DNA of 64,000 bases from Variovorax ginsengisoli (lineage in GTDB: Bacteria; Pseudomonadota; Gammaproteobacteria; Burkholderiales; Burkholderiaceae_C): positions 310,001-374,000 of the forward strand of contig NZ_JAUSRO010000004.1 of NCBI RefSeq assembly GCF_030811835.1, written 5' to 3'. The stretch's first letter is position 1. Every line of letters begins with the position of its first letter. The position numbers were made by a program, and so were the translations under genes. Below are positions 43,178 through 50,778 of the stretch, piece by piece. The notes under the pieces were generated by a model. That model searched no databases. It saw nothing but the letters and a program-made list of their open reading frames with translations, and was not told the origin of the DNA.

Positions 43178-43384
43178 ATGCCCGACCTGAGAAAGAGCAG
43201 ATACACCGAGGAGCAGCTCATCGGTTTCAGCAAGCACACCGAGGCCGGCTTGGCGGTCAAGGATCTGTGCCGCAAAGTCGGCTCGTGCTGCGCCCACACA
43301 TCCTGGCCAGACACAGCCGCGTGGCGCCGTCTGAATCCGCATCCGCAATGCCGCTGGCACGCTTTGCCTATCCGTAAACGCTGA
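43178..43384 (+). pseudogene. IS3-family transposase OrfA remnant
   Basis: Residues about 5-36 read RKSRYTEEQLIGFSKHTEAG then LAVKDLCRKVGS, the characteristic start of IS3-group OrfA HTH domains (SRYTEEQIIGFLKQAEAG type). After ~36 residues similarity ends and the frame becomes unrelated. The rest of OrfA and all of OrfB are missing. It is a decayed insertion sequence between two catabolic operons, overlapping the 3-prime end of the GntR gene by 17 bp. Confidence 0.75.
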
Positions 43385-44171
43385 GCGAAGCGAGGATTTG
43401 TGTGAAGTAGTCGGTGGCAAGACGCGTTGCCGCCTTGGCGTCGCGCGCCTGGAGCGCATCGACGATTGCAGTCAATTCGCGCAGCGCTTTCTCTCGCACG
43501 ATGGTGCCGACCGGGCTGTGCAGGCTGGATCGCCCGTCATACTGCACCGCGCGGCGATCCGTGACCACCGCTTCAAATACCTGCATCATGAAGCGATTCC
43601 GGGTGGCGCGATAGATCGCTTGGTGCACGCCATAGATGCCTTCCTTGAAATCGATCCATTGGTCGGCGTCGCGCACGGCGGCGAGGTGGCGGCGCATCAG
43701 CGCGAAGTCCTCTTCGTCCGCACGCTGCGCTGACAGGGCCATCATGGCAGGCTCGAACAGCAACCTGCCTTCCAGGATTTCCCCGTAGGTCGGCACGTTT
43801 TCGTGGTGTGCCGCGACCGGAAGATCGGTCTCGCTGAGCAACTGGAGCAGCGTCTCTGCCAAAAAGGTACCGCTTCCAACCTTACGCACCAACAGGCCCT
43901 GCGTACTCATCATCGCCAACGCATGGCGCACCGTTCCACGCGATGTCTGGAACTGCGCCGAAAGGTCGCGCTCGTTGGGAAGCTTGTCGCCGGGCTTGAG
44001 CACGCCGTCTCTGATCGACTGAAGAATTGCGCGGTAGACCTTTGAGGCCGTTGCCTTGTCCTGCGCGGCAATGCGGTCCGACAAATCCGCGACGTCGACC
44101 GGCGCGGACGAAGGAGAAGTGGACGGGCCGTTCGACGAAGGGCGTGCTGCAGTGGTTTGATATTTCGCCAA
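43368..44171 (-). CDS. GntR family transcriptional regulator, FCD type
   Basis: A 267-residue regulator with a ~35-residue low-complexity N-terminus. The winged helix is ASKVYRAILQSIRDGVLKPGDKLPNERDLSAQFQTSRGTVRHALAMMSTQGLLVRKVGSGTF, and the FCD domain has YGEILEGRLLFEPAMMALSAQRA and FKEGIYGVHQAIYRATRNRFMMQVFEAV. Two TGGTTGACCA sites lie in its upstream region, one starting two bases from its ATG. It diverges from the RidA-transport-deacetylase operon, which it probably represses, and itself. Confidence 0.87.
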   Translation of the reverse strand: MAKYQTTAARPSSNGPSTSPSSAPVDVADLSDRIAAQDKATASKVYRAILQSIRDGVLKPGDKLPNERDLSAQFQTSRGTVRHALAMMSTQGLLVRKVGSGTFLAETLLQLLSETDLPVAAHHENVPTYGEILEGRLLFEPAMMALSAQRADEEDFALMRRHLAAVRDADQWIDFKEGIYGVHQAIYRATRNRFMMQVFEAVVTDRRAVQYDGRSSLHSPVGTIVREKALRELTAIVDALQARDAKAATRLATDYFTQILASLSVYG

Positions 44172-44172
44172 A

Positions 44173-44185
44173 ATGGTTGACCAAT
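44173..44185. promoter_or_regulatory. GntR operator ATGGTTGACCAAT, proximal copy
   Basis: The core TGGTTGACCA (44174-44183) fits the FadR-type consensus TGGTNNACCA. It adjoins the GntR start codon (44169-44171), where binding would block autoregulated transcription or translation. Confidence 0.65.
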
Positions 44186-44260
44186 CGTGAAAGGTAGTCC
44201 TAGAATAAATCCAACTCGCGGTGAAACGTCAACAGCGATTCGCAATGAGGAATGCACTTG

Positions 44261-44274
44261 ATTGGTTGACCAAT
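44261..44274. promoter_or_regulatory. GntR operator ATTGGTTGACCAAT, distal copy
   Basis: Second copy of the same operator, ATTGGT-TG-ACCAAT, 89 bp from the first, with 6-bp perfect arms and a 2-bp spacer. It is 81 bp before the RidA start, in the position of a repressor site for the rightward operon. Confidence 0.7.
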
Positions 44275-44354
44275 CGCAGTGAATTTGCCGATTTTCCCAG
44301 ATAACGTGGCTGATGCACCATCCTGGTGGTAAGTGCGGCCCGGCTTCCTGACCC

Positions 44355-44852
44355 ATGGCACTGGATTCCAACATAGCGCCAGCCGTTGTGCTGACGCCTG
44401 AGATGCGGCTCGCCGTACTCGGCCTCGCACTCCCACCGGCACCTGCGCCGGTCGCCAACTTCGTTGCATGGCGGCGCGTCGGTCCGTTTCTCTACCTCTC
44501 GGGACAGGGCCCGCTGGAAGCCGATGGGCACCTGCATATGGGCCGCGTCGGCGAAGAGGTCGACATCGAGGCTGCCTATGCACATGCGCGGCTGACAGGG
44601 CTCAATCTGCTTGCCGTCGCCAAGGATGCGCTCGGGGAACTTGATCGCGTGCGCAGCGTTGTGAAGCTGCTGGCCTTCGTCAACGCGGTGCCCGGCTTCA
44701 CCCAGCATCCCAAGGTCATCAACGGTTGTTCTGACCTGTTCGTTGCGGTATTCGGCGAAGCGATCGGCCGCGGCGCGCGCTCCGCGATCGGTGCCGGGTC
44801 ACTGCCTGGTAACCAGACCGTCGAGGTTGAGGCCATCCTGGAAGTGGACTGA
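44355..44852 (+). CDS. RidA family enamine/imine deaminase
   Basis: A 165-residue YjgF/YER057c/UK114 protein. It has FLYLSGQGPL, a helix with LLAVAKDALGELDRVRSVVKLLAFVNAVPGF and the active-site-like GARSAIGAGSLPGNQTVEVEAILEV (Arg). RidA hydrolyses the reactive 2-aminoacrylate/2-iminobutanoate released by PLP dehydratases. Such a dehydratase is the last gene of this operon, so the pairing makes sense. The gene starts the operon and ends 3 bp before the permease. Confidence 0.85.
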   Translation: MALDSNIAPAVVLTPEMRLAVLGLALPPAPAPVANFVAWRRVGPFLYLSGQGPLEADGHLHMGRVGEEVDIEAAYAHARLTGLNLLAVAKDALGELDRVRSVVKLLAFVNAVPGFTQHPKVINGCSDLFVAVFGEAIGRGARSAIGAGSLPGNQTVEVEAILEVD

Positions 44853-44855
44853 CGC

Positions 44856-45521
44856 ATGGCATACCAGTTCCAGTTCGAGGCGCTCGTGCCGTACACCGGC
44901 CAGTTGGTTGATGGCATGCTGCACACGTTGGCCTATGCGGCGTCGAGCATTGTGCTCGGCATGGCGATCGGCGTGGCAGGCGCCCTTGCGCTGATCTACG
45001 GCAACAATGTGTTGCGCGGTGTGACGCGCGCGTATGTGGAGTTCTTTCGCAATACGCCGGCTCTGGTGCAGTTGTTCCTGATCTATTTCGGACTGCCCAC
45101 CTTGGGGCTGCGCCTCGATGCACCAGTGGCCGGCGTGATCTCGCTGGCGCTCTACTGCGGCGCCTACATGGTCGAGGTGTTTCGTTCCGGCCTGCTGTCC
45201 GTGCCACGTGCGCTGTCGGAGGCCGGTGCCGCGCTCGGCCTACGGCCCCGTCAGGTGCTGGTGCACGTGCTCTTTGTGCCGGCCCTGCGCAATGTGTTTC
45301 CTTCGCTTGCGAGCCAGATGGTGCTGACGCTGATCGGCACCAGCCTGATCTCGCAGATCGGCGTGGAAGACATTTTCCATGCCGGCAGCTTCATCGACTC
45401 GCGCACGTTCCGCAGCTTCGAGGTCTACCTCGTGATCTGCGCGATGTATTTTGTCGCCGTGCAGGCCTTGCGCGTCGTGCTGGGCTTCGTGCAGCGGCGC
45501 CTCTTTCCGAAGGAGTCCTGA
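44856..45521 (+). CDS. Amino-acid ABC transporter permease (HisMQ/GlnP type)
   Basis: A 221-residue polar amino acid permease. It has LVDGMLHTLAYAASSIVLGMAIG, FFRNTPALVQLFLIYFGLP and the coupling loop EAGAALGLRPRQVLVHVLFVPALRN, standard for PAAT importers. It pairs with the second permease, one base downstream of its stop. Substrate class is polar or modified amino acids. Confidence 0.9.
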   Translation: MAYQFQFEALVPYTGQLVDGMLHTLAYAASSIVLGMAIGVAGALALIYGNNVLRGVTRAYVEFFRNTPALVQLFLIYFGLPTLGLRLDAPVAGVISLALYCGAYMVEVFRSGLLSVPRALSEAGAALGLRPRQVLVHVLFVPALRNVFPSLASQMVLTLIGTSLISQIGVEDIFHAGSFIDSRTFRSFEVYLVICAMYFVAVQALRVVLGFVQRRLFPKES

Positions 45522-45522
45522 C

Positions 45523-46179
45523 ATGCGCGGCCTCTCCATGGCGGATCTCTGGCTGATCCTCGGCGCCATCCGCTGGACCGTGGCGCTCGCACTCACCGCC
45601 CTGGCCGTCGGCAGCGTGATCGCGCTCGGCGTTGCCGTGGCGCGCACCTCTCGCCAGGCGTGGTTGCGCGTGCTGGCGCGCATCTATGTCGAACTGGTCC
45701 AGGGCACACCACTGCTCGGCGTGCTGTTCCTGCTGTACTTTGGCGTGCCCATGCTGATGGGCATCGAGATCAACGCCTTTGCCGCGGCGTCCATTGCCTT
45801 CTCGCTCTCGGCCGGCGCCTTCCTCGGGGATATCTGGCGCGGCAGCATCGAGTCGGTATCGAAGGGACAGTGGGAGGCCGCCGCCTGCGTCGGGCTGCGG
45901 CGCTGGCAGGTCATGCGGCACGTGGTGTGGCCGCAGGCGGCGCGCGTGGCGCTCGGGCCGACCGTGAGCTACCTCGTCCAACTCATCAAGAACACATCGC
46001 TTGCCGCACTGGTCGGCTTGGTCGAGCTGACGCGTTCGGGCCAGATCGTTGCCGGTTCGACGCTGGCGCATCTGCCTGTCTTCTGCGGCGTGGCGCTCTG
46101 CTACTTCGCCATCTGCTACCCGCTGGCTCGCCTGGCACTCTCACTGGAAGGACGCATGAATGTCGCTCGTGCAAATTGA
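45523..46179 (+). CDS. Amino-acid ABC transporter permease, second subunit
   Basis: A 218-residue PAAT permease with YVELVQGTPLLGVLFLLYFGVP, the coupling loop EAAACVGLRRWQVMRHVVWPQAARV and NTSLAALVGLVELTR. ATG 45523 has AAGGAG 8 nt upstream; the longer open frame overlaps the first permease. Its 3-prime end overlaps the ATPase gene by 20 bp. Confidence 0.9.
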   Translation: MRGLSMADLWLILGAIRWTVALALTALAVGSVIALGVAVARTSRQAWLRVLARIYVELVQGTPLLGVLFLLYFGVPMLMGIEINAFAAASIAFSLSAGAFLGDIWRGSIESVSKGQWEAAACVGLRRWQVMRHVVWPQAARVALGPTVSYLVQLIKNTSLAALVGLVELTRSGQIVAGSTLAHLPVFCGVALCYFAICYPLARLALSLEGRMNVARAN

Positions 46180-46888
46180 TTCTGTCGAAAAGCACTTCGG
46201 CGAGAACCACGTGCTGCGCGGCGTGTCGACCGAGGTCGCAAAGGGCGACATCGTGGCGCTGGTGGGACGCAGCGGCTCCGGCAAGAGCACGTTGCTGCGC
46301 TGCGTGAACGGGCTGGAAACCATCGGCGCTGGCCGCATCGTCGTTGATGGCGTCGATGTGCATGCACCGTCGACCGACCTCGCATCGTTGCGCCAGCGCG
46401 TAGGCATGGTGTTCCAGAGCTTCAATCTGTTCCCGCACCTGTCCGTGTCGGCCAACGTCACGCTGGCTCCAGTGTTGACGAAGAAGATCACGCGCGATGA
46501 GGCGCCTGCACTCGCCAAGCGGATGCTCGAGCGCGTCGGTCTGGGGCAGAAGCTCAACGCCATGCCGTCACAGTTGTCGGGCGGCCAGCAGCAACGCGTG
46601 GCCATCGCACGAGCGCTGGCGATGTCGCCGCAATTGATGCTGTTCGACGAGGCAACCTCCGCACTCGACCCGGAACTGGTGGGCGAAGTACTGCGTGTCA
46701 TGGAAGACCTCGCGCGCGACGGCATGACCATGATGGTCGTCACGCACGAGATGGCCTTTGCGCGCCGCGTCGCCTCCGAGGTGCTCTTCATGAACCAGGG
46801 CCGCATCTGGGAGCGCGGAACGCCGGACCGGATGTTCGGTGATCCGCAGACGCCCGAGTTCCAGCAGTTCGTGCAATCCGTTGTTTGA
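46160..46888 (+). CDS. Amino-acid ABC transporter ATP-binding protein (GlnQ type)
   Basis: A 242-residue ATPase of the PAAT class. Walker A is GRSGSGKST (residues 36-44), the Q-loop VFQSFNLFPHLSV, the signature LSGGQQQRVAIARAL, Walker B LMLFDEATSALDPELV and the switch His VTHEMAFARRV. It powers the two permeases just upstream. The gene order permease-permease-ATPase-receptor matches EhuCDA-type and other amino-acid importers. Confidence 0.93.
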   Translation: MSLVQIDSVEKHFGENHVLRGVSTEVAKGDIVALVGRSGSGKSTLLRCVNGLETIGAGRIVVDGVDVHAPSTDLASLRQRVGMVFQSFNLFPHLSVSANVTLAPVLTKKITRDEAPALAKRMLERVGLGQKLNAMPSQLSGGQQQRVAIARALAMSPQLMLFDEATSALDPELVGEVLRVMEDLARDGMTMMVVTHEMAFARRVASEVLFMNQGRIWERGTPDRMFGDPQTPEFQQFVQSVV

Positions 46889-46961
46889 GCGTCCCGGCTC
46901 CACCTCTTTTCCTCTGCTCGTCGTCCCTTGTTCCTTCGTGTTCCTTCTCAGGAGTCATTCC

Positions 46962-47738
46962 ATGTTCAAACCCGCATCCCTGATCGCTGCCGCACTGTTG
47001 TGCGCGTCCCCGCTGTTCGCGCACGCGGACAAACTCGCTGACATCAAATCAAAAGGTGTGATCCGCATTGCGACCACCATCGACGCGGCGCCCTGGGGCT
47101 TTACCGACGCAGCCGGCAAGCCGACTGGCCTCGACGTCGAACTGGCCGAGAACGTGGCAAGGACGATGGGCGTCAAACTCGAACTGCAGCAGGTGACAGG
47201 CGCAAATCGCATCCCTTACCTGCTGTCGAACAAGGTCGACGTGGTGATTGCGGCGCTCGGCAGCTCACCGGAGCGCGCTAAGCAGGTGGCGTTCTCAAAG
47301 CCTTACGCGGCGGTGTACCTTGGTGTGTACGGCGGTAAAGGCATTCCGAAAGTCGCCAAGGTGGCCGACCTCGCAGGCCAGACCATCGCCGTGCCAAAGG
47401 GCTCCACGCCCGATCTGTCGCTGAGCGAAATGGCGCCAGGCGCCAAGCTGATCCGTCTCGAAGACACCGCGTCGACCATCTCGGCCTTCCTTTCGGGGCA
47501 GGCGCCGCTGTTCGCCGAGAACAACTTCATTGCCCAGAAGGTCGCCGACGAAAACCCGGCCAAGGGGATCGAGATGAAGTCGCTGATCCGGATCAGCCCG
47601 GCCTTCATGGCGGTGCAGCCGGGCGAAACCGCGCTGCTCGCTGAGATGAACAAGATCGTCGAAGCCAAGACGGCCGACGGCAGTCTCGCCGCCTTGCGTC
47701 TGAAGTGGTTCAAGGACGAGCAAAAGGAAGTCAAGTGA
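46962..47738 (+). CDS. Amino-acid ABC transporter periplasmic substrate-binding protein
   Basis: A 258-residue exported receptor. The signal peptide is MFKPASLIAAALLCASPLFAHA, followed by DKLADIKSKGVIRIATTIDAAPWGFTDAAGKPTGLDVELAE, a typical PAAT family 3 domain with NKVDVVIAALGSSPERAKQVAFS. AGGAG (46950-46954) supports ATG 46962. It delivers ligand to the preceding permease set. Similar receptors bind ectoine or basic/hydroxy amino acids, but specificity cannot be assigned. Confidence 0.9.
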   Translation: MFKPASLIAAALLCASPLFAHADKLADIKSKGVIRIATTIDAAPWGFTDAAGKPTGLDVELAENVARTMGVKLELQQVTGANRIPYLLSNKVDVVIAALGSSPERAKQVAFSKPYAAVYLGVYGGKGIPKVAKVADLAGQTIAVPKGSTPDLSLSEMAPGAKLIRLEDTASTISAFLSGQAPLFAENNFIAQKVADENPAKGIEMKSLIRISPAFMAVQPGETALLAEMNKIVEAKTADGSLAALRLKWFKDEQKEVK

Positions 47739-47748
47739 GGAGCTACCA

Positions 47749-48771
47749 GTGAGCCAGCGCGGAACGACGGTTTTCACCGACATCGACTGGGCGCGGCCCG
47801 GCAAGCAGGTCGGCCATGCGTGGCTGCCGCATTCGGGCCACGACGACGCCTGGGGCGCCGTGGCGCTTCCCCTGGCAGTGGTTGGCAATGGCGAGGGTCC
47901 AACAGTCTTCGTGACCGGTGCCATCCACGGCGACGAATACGAAGGCCCGATCGTCATCAACGAGCTGATTCGTTCGCTCGACCCGTCTCGGGTCCGGGGC
48001 CGGCTGATCCTCATGCCGGCGGCCAATGCCCCAGCGCTGCGTGCGGCATCCCGGGTGAGCCCGTTGGATGGAAAGAACCTGGCGCGTGTGTTTCCCGGCA
48101 ACCCGTATGGGACGCCGACCGAGCAGATTGCTGCCTTCATCCACGACGTGATCTTCCCGCTGTGCAACGCCTATATCGACCTGCATGCGGGTGGCAGTTC
48201 GTTGTTCATCGAGGAGAGCGCGCAGGTGGTGGTCACGCCGACGCTGGCACCCGAGGTGCGCGAGCGCGCAGAGGACATGGCGCGCTGGTTCGGCGCAAAG
48301 TTCACTGTGATCACCGACAACATGGGCGACCCGCGGACGAGTTGCGGCGCTGCGGCGCAACTGGGCCTGGCGGCGATCGCCGCCGAGATGGGTGAGAACG
48401 GCAGTGTGTCGCCTCGTGGCGTGAAGCGCACCCGCGAATGTCTGGCGCGCGTACTGGCGCGGCTCGGTATCGTACCGGCCGAGTTGCCGGCTACGCCTCC
48501 GCCGAGCCGGCGCGTGCGCATCGTCTCGCACGGCGGTAACCTGCTGTCGCCTGGTGACGGTTACTTCGAGCCATTGCACAGCCTGGGCGACACCGTCGCG
48601 GTCGGCGATATCGCTGGTTACCTGCATTCGCTGTCGGAGCCTGCATTGGTCCCTCGCGAGCTTCGCTTCATGGCTGGCGGTACGGTCTATTCGCAACGCA
48701 CATTCGGCATGACGCGCCAAGGCAACAGCCTTTGCGTACTGGTCGAAGACGAACCGGAGGCCACGGCATGA
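47749..48771 (+). CDS. AstE/AspA-family deacylase, DoeB/EutE-like
   Basis: A 340-residue zinc-dependent deacylase of the succinylglutamate desuccinylase/aspartoacylase family. It has KQVGHAWLPHSGHDDAWG, the metal motif GAIHGDEYEGPIVI (HxxE), LAGGSS-like YIDLHAGGSSLFIEES (His) and the catalytic Glu in AAEMGENGS. Start and body closely resemble N-acetyl-L-2,4-diaminobutyrate deacetylases of ectoine catabolism, judged from memory. GTG 47749 has GAGGAG 7 nt upstream. It probably removes an N-acyl group from an imported compound before the downstream dehydratase. Confidence 0.85.
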   Translation: MSQRGTTVFTDIDWARPGKQVGHAWLPHSGHDDAWGAVALPLAVVGNGEGPTVFVTGAIHGDEYEGPIVINELIRSLDPSRVRGRLILMPAANAPALRAASRVSPLDGKNLARVFPGNPYGTPTEQIAAFIHDVIFPLCNAYIDLHAGGSSLFIEESAQVVVTPTLAPEVRERAEDMARWFGAKFTVITDNMGDPRTSCGAAAQLGLAAIAAEMGENGSVSPRGVKRTRECLARVLARLGIVPAELPATPPPSRRVRIVSHGGNLLSPGDGYFEPLHSLGDTVAVGDIAGYLHSLSEPALVPRELRFMAGGTVYSQRTFGMTRQGNSLCVLVEDEPEATA

Positions 48772-49733
48772 CCGAGAGCGCAACGTCTGTGCCGATCACG
48801 CTCGAGGACTACGTGGCCGCTCATGCCCGCGTGAAGCCCTACATTCGGCAAACGCCTCTGGTGCAGGCGCATCCATGGATTCCGGGCGGTGCGACGCATG
48901 TTCGTTTCAAGGCCGAATGCCAGCAGGTGACGGGGTCCTTCAAGGCGCGCGGTGCATTCAATCGCGTGCTCAATCTGCCGGAAGAAGTACGCTCTCAAGG
49001 GCTCGCGACGGCCTCTGGCGGCAATTTTGGCGCTGCGGTGGCCTACGTGGCGAGGACGCTGGGCCTGCCGGCCAACGTTTACGTCATGAACACCAGCACG
49101 TCCATCACGCGTGCGCGCATCGAGAGCCACGGTGCCCGACTGACCGTGCACGGTGACTTCTGGGACCAGAGCTGGGACGCCGCGGGCGCCAACGTCGCCG
49201 AGCATGGCGGCGCTCTGCTGCACCCGTATGCCGATCGTGACGTGGTGATCGGTCAGGGCACGACCGCGCTTGAAATCATCGAGGAGTGGCCAGAGGTCGA
49301 GACCCTGGTGGTCGCCATCGGTGGTGGTGGGCTACTGGCTGGCATCGCGCAGGCCGCGAAGTTGCTCAAGCCATCGATCCGCGTGATCGGCGTCGAGGCA
49401 GCGGGTTGCCCCACACTGTTCACGTGCAGGGCCGAAGGCCGCATCGTCAAGCTTGAGAATGTGAAGACCAAGGTGCCGATCCTCGCAGCGCGTTCGACCG
49501 AGCCACTGAATTTCCAGCTTATCGAGCGCCATGTGGACGAGATCGTTCTGGTCGACGAAGCCGTGATCGAAGAGGCGGCACGCGATGCCTGGCGTCACAC
49601 TGGACTCGCCATCGAACTGGGCGCCGCCACTGCGGTGGCCGCAGTCACGCAACGCTGCTTCGCGCGGCGAGACGACGAAAGAATCGCAGTGGTGCTGTGC
49701 GGCAGTGGGAGCGACGGAATGCCCGTTGGCTGA
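48768..49733 (+). CDS. PLP-dependent threonine/serine dehydratase-like lyase (EutB-like)
   Basis: A 321-residue fold-type II PLP enzyme. The cofactor lysine is in QQVTGSFKARGAF, with ASGGNFGAAVAYVA and the phosphate clamp VVAIGGGGLLAGIA. Related EutB proteins act in hydroxyectoine degradation. The reaction would be beta-elimination of a hydroxy amino acid to an enamine, which RidA could then hydrolyse. No ACT regulatory domain is present, so it is of the catabolic type. ATG 48768 overlaps the deacylase stop by 4 bp. Confidence 0.86.
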   Translation: MTESATSVPITLEDYVAAHARVKPYIRQTPLVQAHPWIPGGATHVRFKAECQQVTGSFKARGAFNRVLNLPEEVRSQGLATASGGNFGAAVAYVARTLGLPANVYVMNTSTSITRARIESHGARLTVHGDFWDQSWDAAGANVAEHGGALLHPYADRDVVIGQGTTALEIIEEWPEVETLVVAIGGGGLLAGIAQAAKLLKPSIRVIGVEAAGCPTLFTCRAEGRIVKLENVKTKVPILAARSTEPLNFQLIERHVDEIVLVDEAVIEEAARDAWRHTGLAIELGAATAVAAVTQRCFARRDDERIAVVLCGSGSDGMPVG

Positions 49734-49956
49734 CATGCCAGAGATCGTCATCAGGGCCTCACGTAGGGCGCCAACCATGCGCGAACGCATCGGCTGTGAC
49801 GACTGATCATGTGCACGTGCGTTCACGCAGCGCAACTTTTGCAGGATGGCGGTTTGAATACCCGTACCGGCTGAAACATTTTCGTCGTGTACCTTAAGAC
49901 TGGAAACGCTTTGCCGATAGAGAATTGATTCGTTCTGTCTTTCGTTTTTTCCTGTC

Positions 49957-50754
49957 ATGTCCGTTCTTCAACGCCACAACGTCACCCGTACCGGCGCCGG
50001 GAAAACGCTGCTTTTCGTCCATGGCTACGGCTGTGATCAGAACGTGTGGCACCAAGTCGCGAATGCCTTGGTCGCCGACCACGACATCGTCCTGTATGAC
50101 TGCGCGGGCTGCGGTGCCGCTGACCCGACGCTGTACGACACCGTGCGCCACGCCACGCTCGATGGCCACGCGGACGACCTGATCGCCATCTGCGAAGCAG
50201 CGCAACTCGACCGCCCGGTTCTGGTCGCGCACTCCGTCGGCACGATGATCGGCGTGCTGGCCGCGCGCCGACGACCGGATCTCTTCGACTCACTGGTGCT
50301 GATCGCACCGTCGCCGTCGTACCTCAACCACGGTCCCTATGTCGGCGGTTTCGAGCGGGAGGACATCGACAGCCTGCTCGACACCCTGGAATCCAACCAT
50401 TTCCGCTGGGCCCGCATGATGGCGCCGGTGATCATGGGCAACCCCGACAAGCCCGAGCTCGCCGGCGCGTTGGGCGACAGTTTCTGCCGCATGGAGAGCA
50501 GCGTTGCTCGCCATTTTGCGCGGGTGACCTTCCTGGCCGATCATCGCGCGGACCTTGACGGCATGCCCGTGCCGAGCCTGCTCATGCAGTGCAGCGACGA
50601 TGCACTCGCCGCGCCAGCGGTCGGCGAGTACCTCGCCGCGCGCATGGCCGGCAGCCGCCTGGTGCATCTCGCCGCAACGGGTCACTGTCCCCACATGAGT
50701 GCCCCCGCAGAAGTGGTCGACATTCTGACCGACTTCCTGCGACAGCAGTCTTGA
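49957..50754 (+). CDS. RsbQ/KAI2-like alpha/beta hydrolase
   Basis: A 265-residue alpha/beta hydrolase of the RsbQ family, to which plant karrikin and strigolactone receptors also belong. The catalytic triad is Ser93 in LVAHSVGTM, Asp214/215 in LLMQCSDDALAAP and His243 in TGHCPHMS. The oxyanion strand is LLFVHGYGCDQNVWHQVA. In Bacillus, RsbQ makes or senses a small-molecule signal for the PAS-containing RsbP. Here the partner is a PAS-GGDEF-EAL protein encoded 24 bp downstream, which supports the same sensing role. Confidence 0.85.
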   Translation: MSVLQRHNVTRTGAGKTLLFVHGYGCDQNVWHQVANALVADHDIVLYDCAGCGAADPTLYDTVRHATLDGHADDLIAICEAAQLDRPVLVAHSVGTMIGVLAARRRPDLFDSLVLIAPSPSYLNHGPYVGGFEREDIDSLLDTLESNHFRWARMMAPVIMGNPDKPELAGALGDSFCRMESSVARHFARVTFLADHRADLDGMPVPSLLMQCSDDALAAPAVGEYLAARMAGSRLVHLAATGHCPHMSAPAEVVDILTDFLRQQS

Positions 50755-50778
50755 GTGCGGGAGCATCGGACGTCGTCC

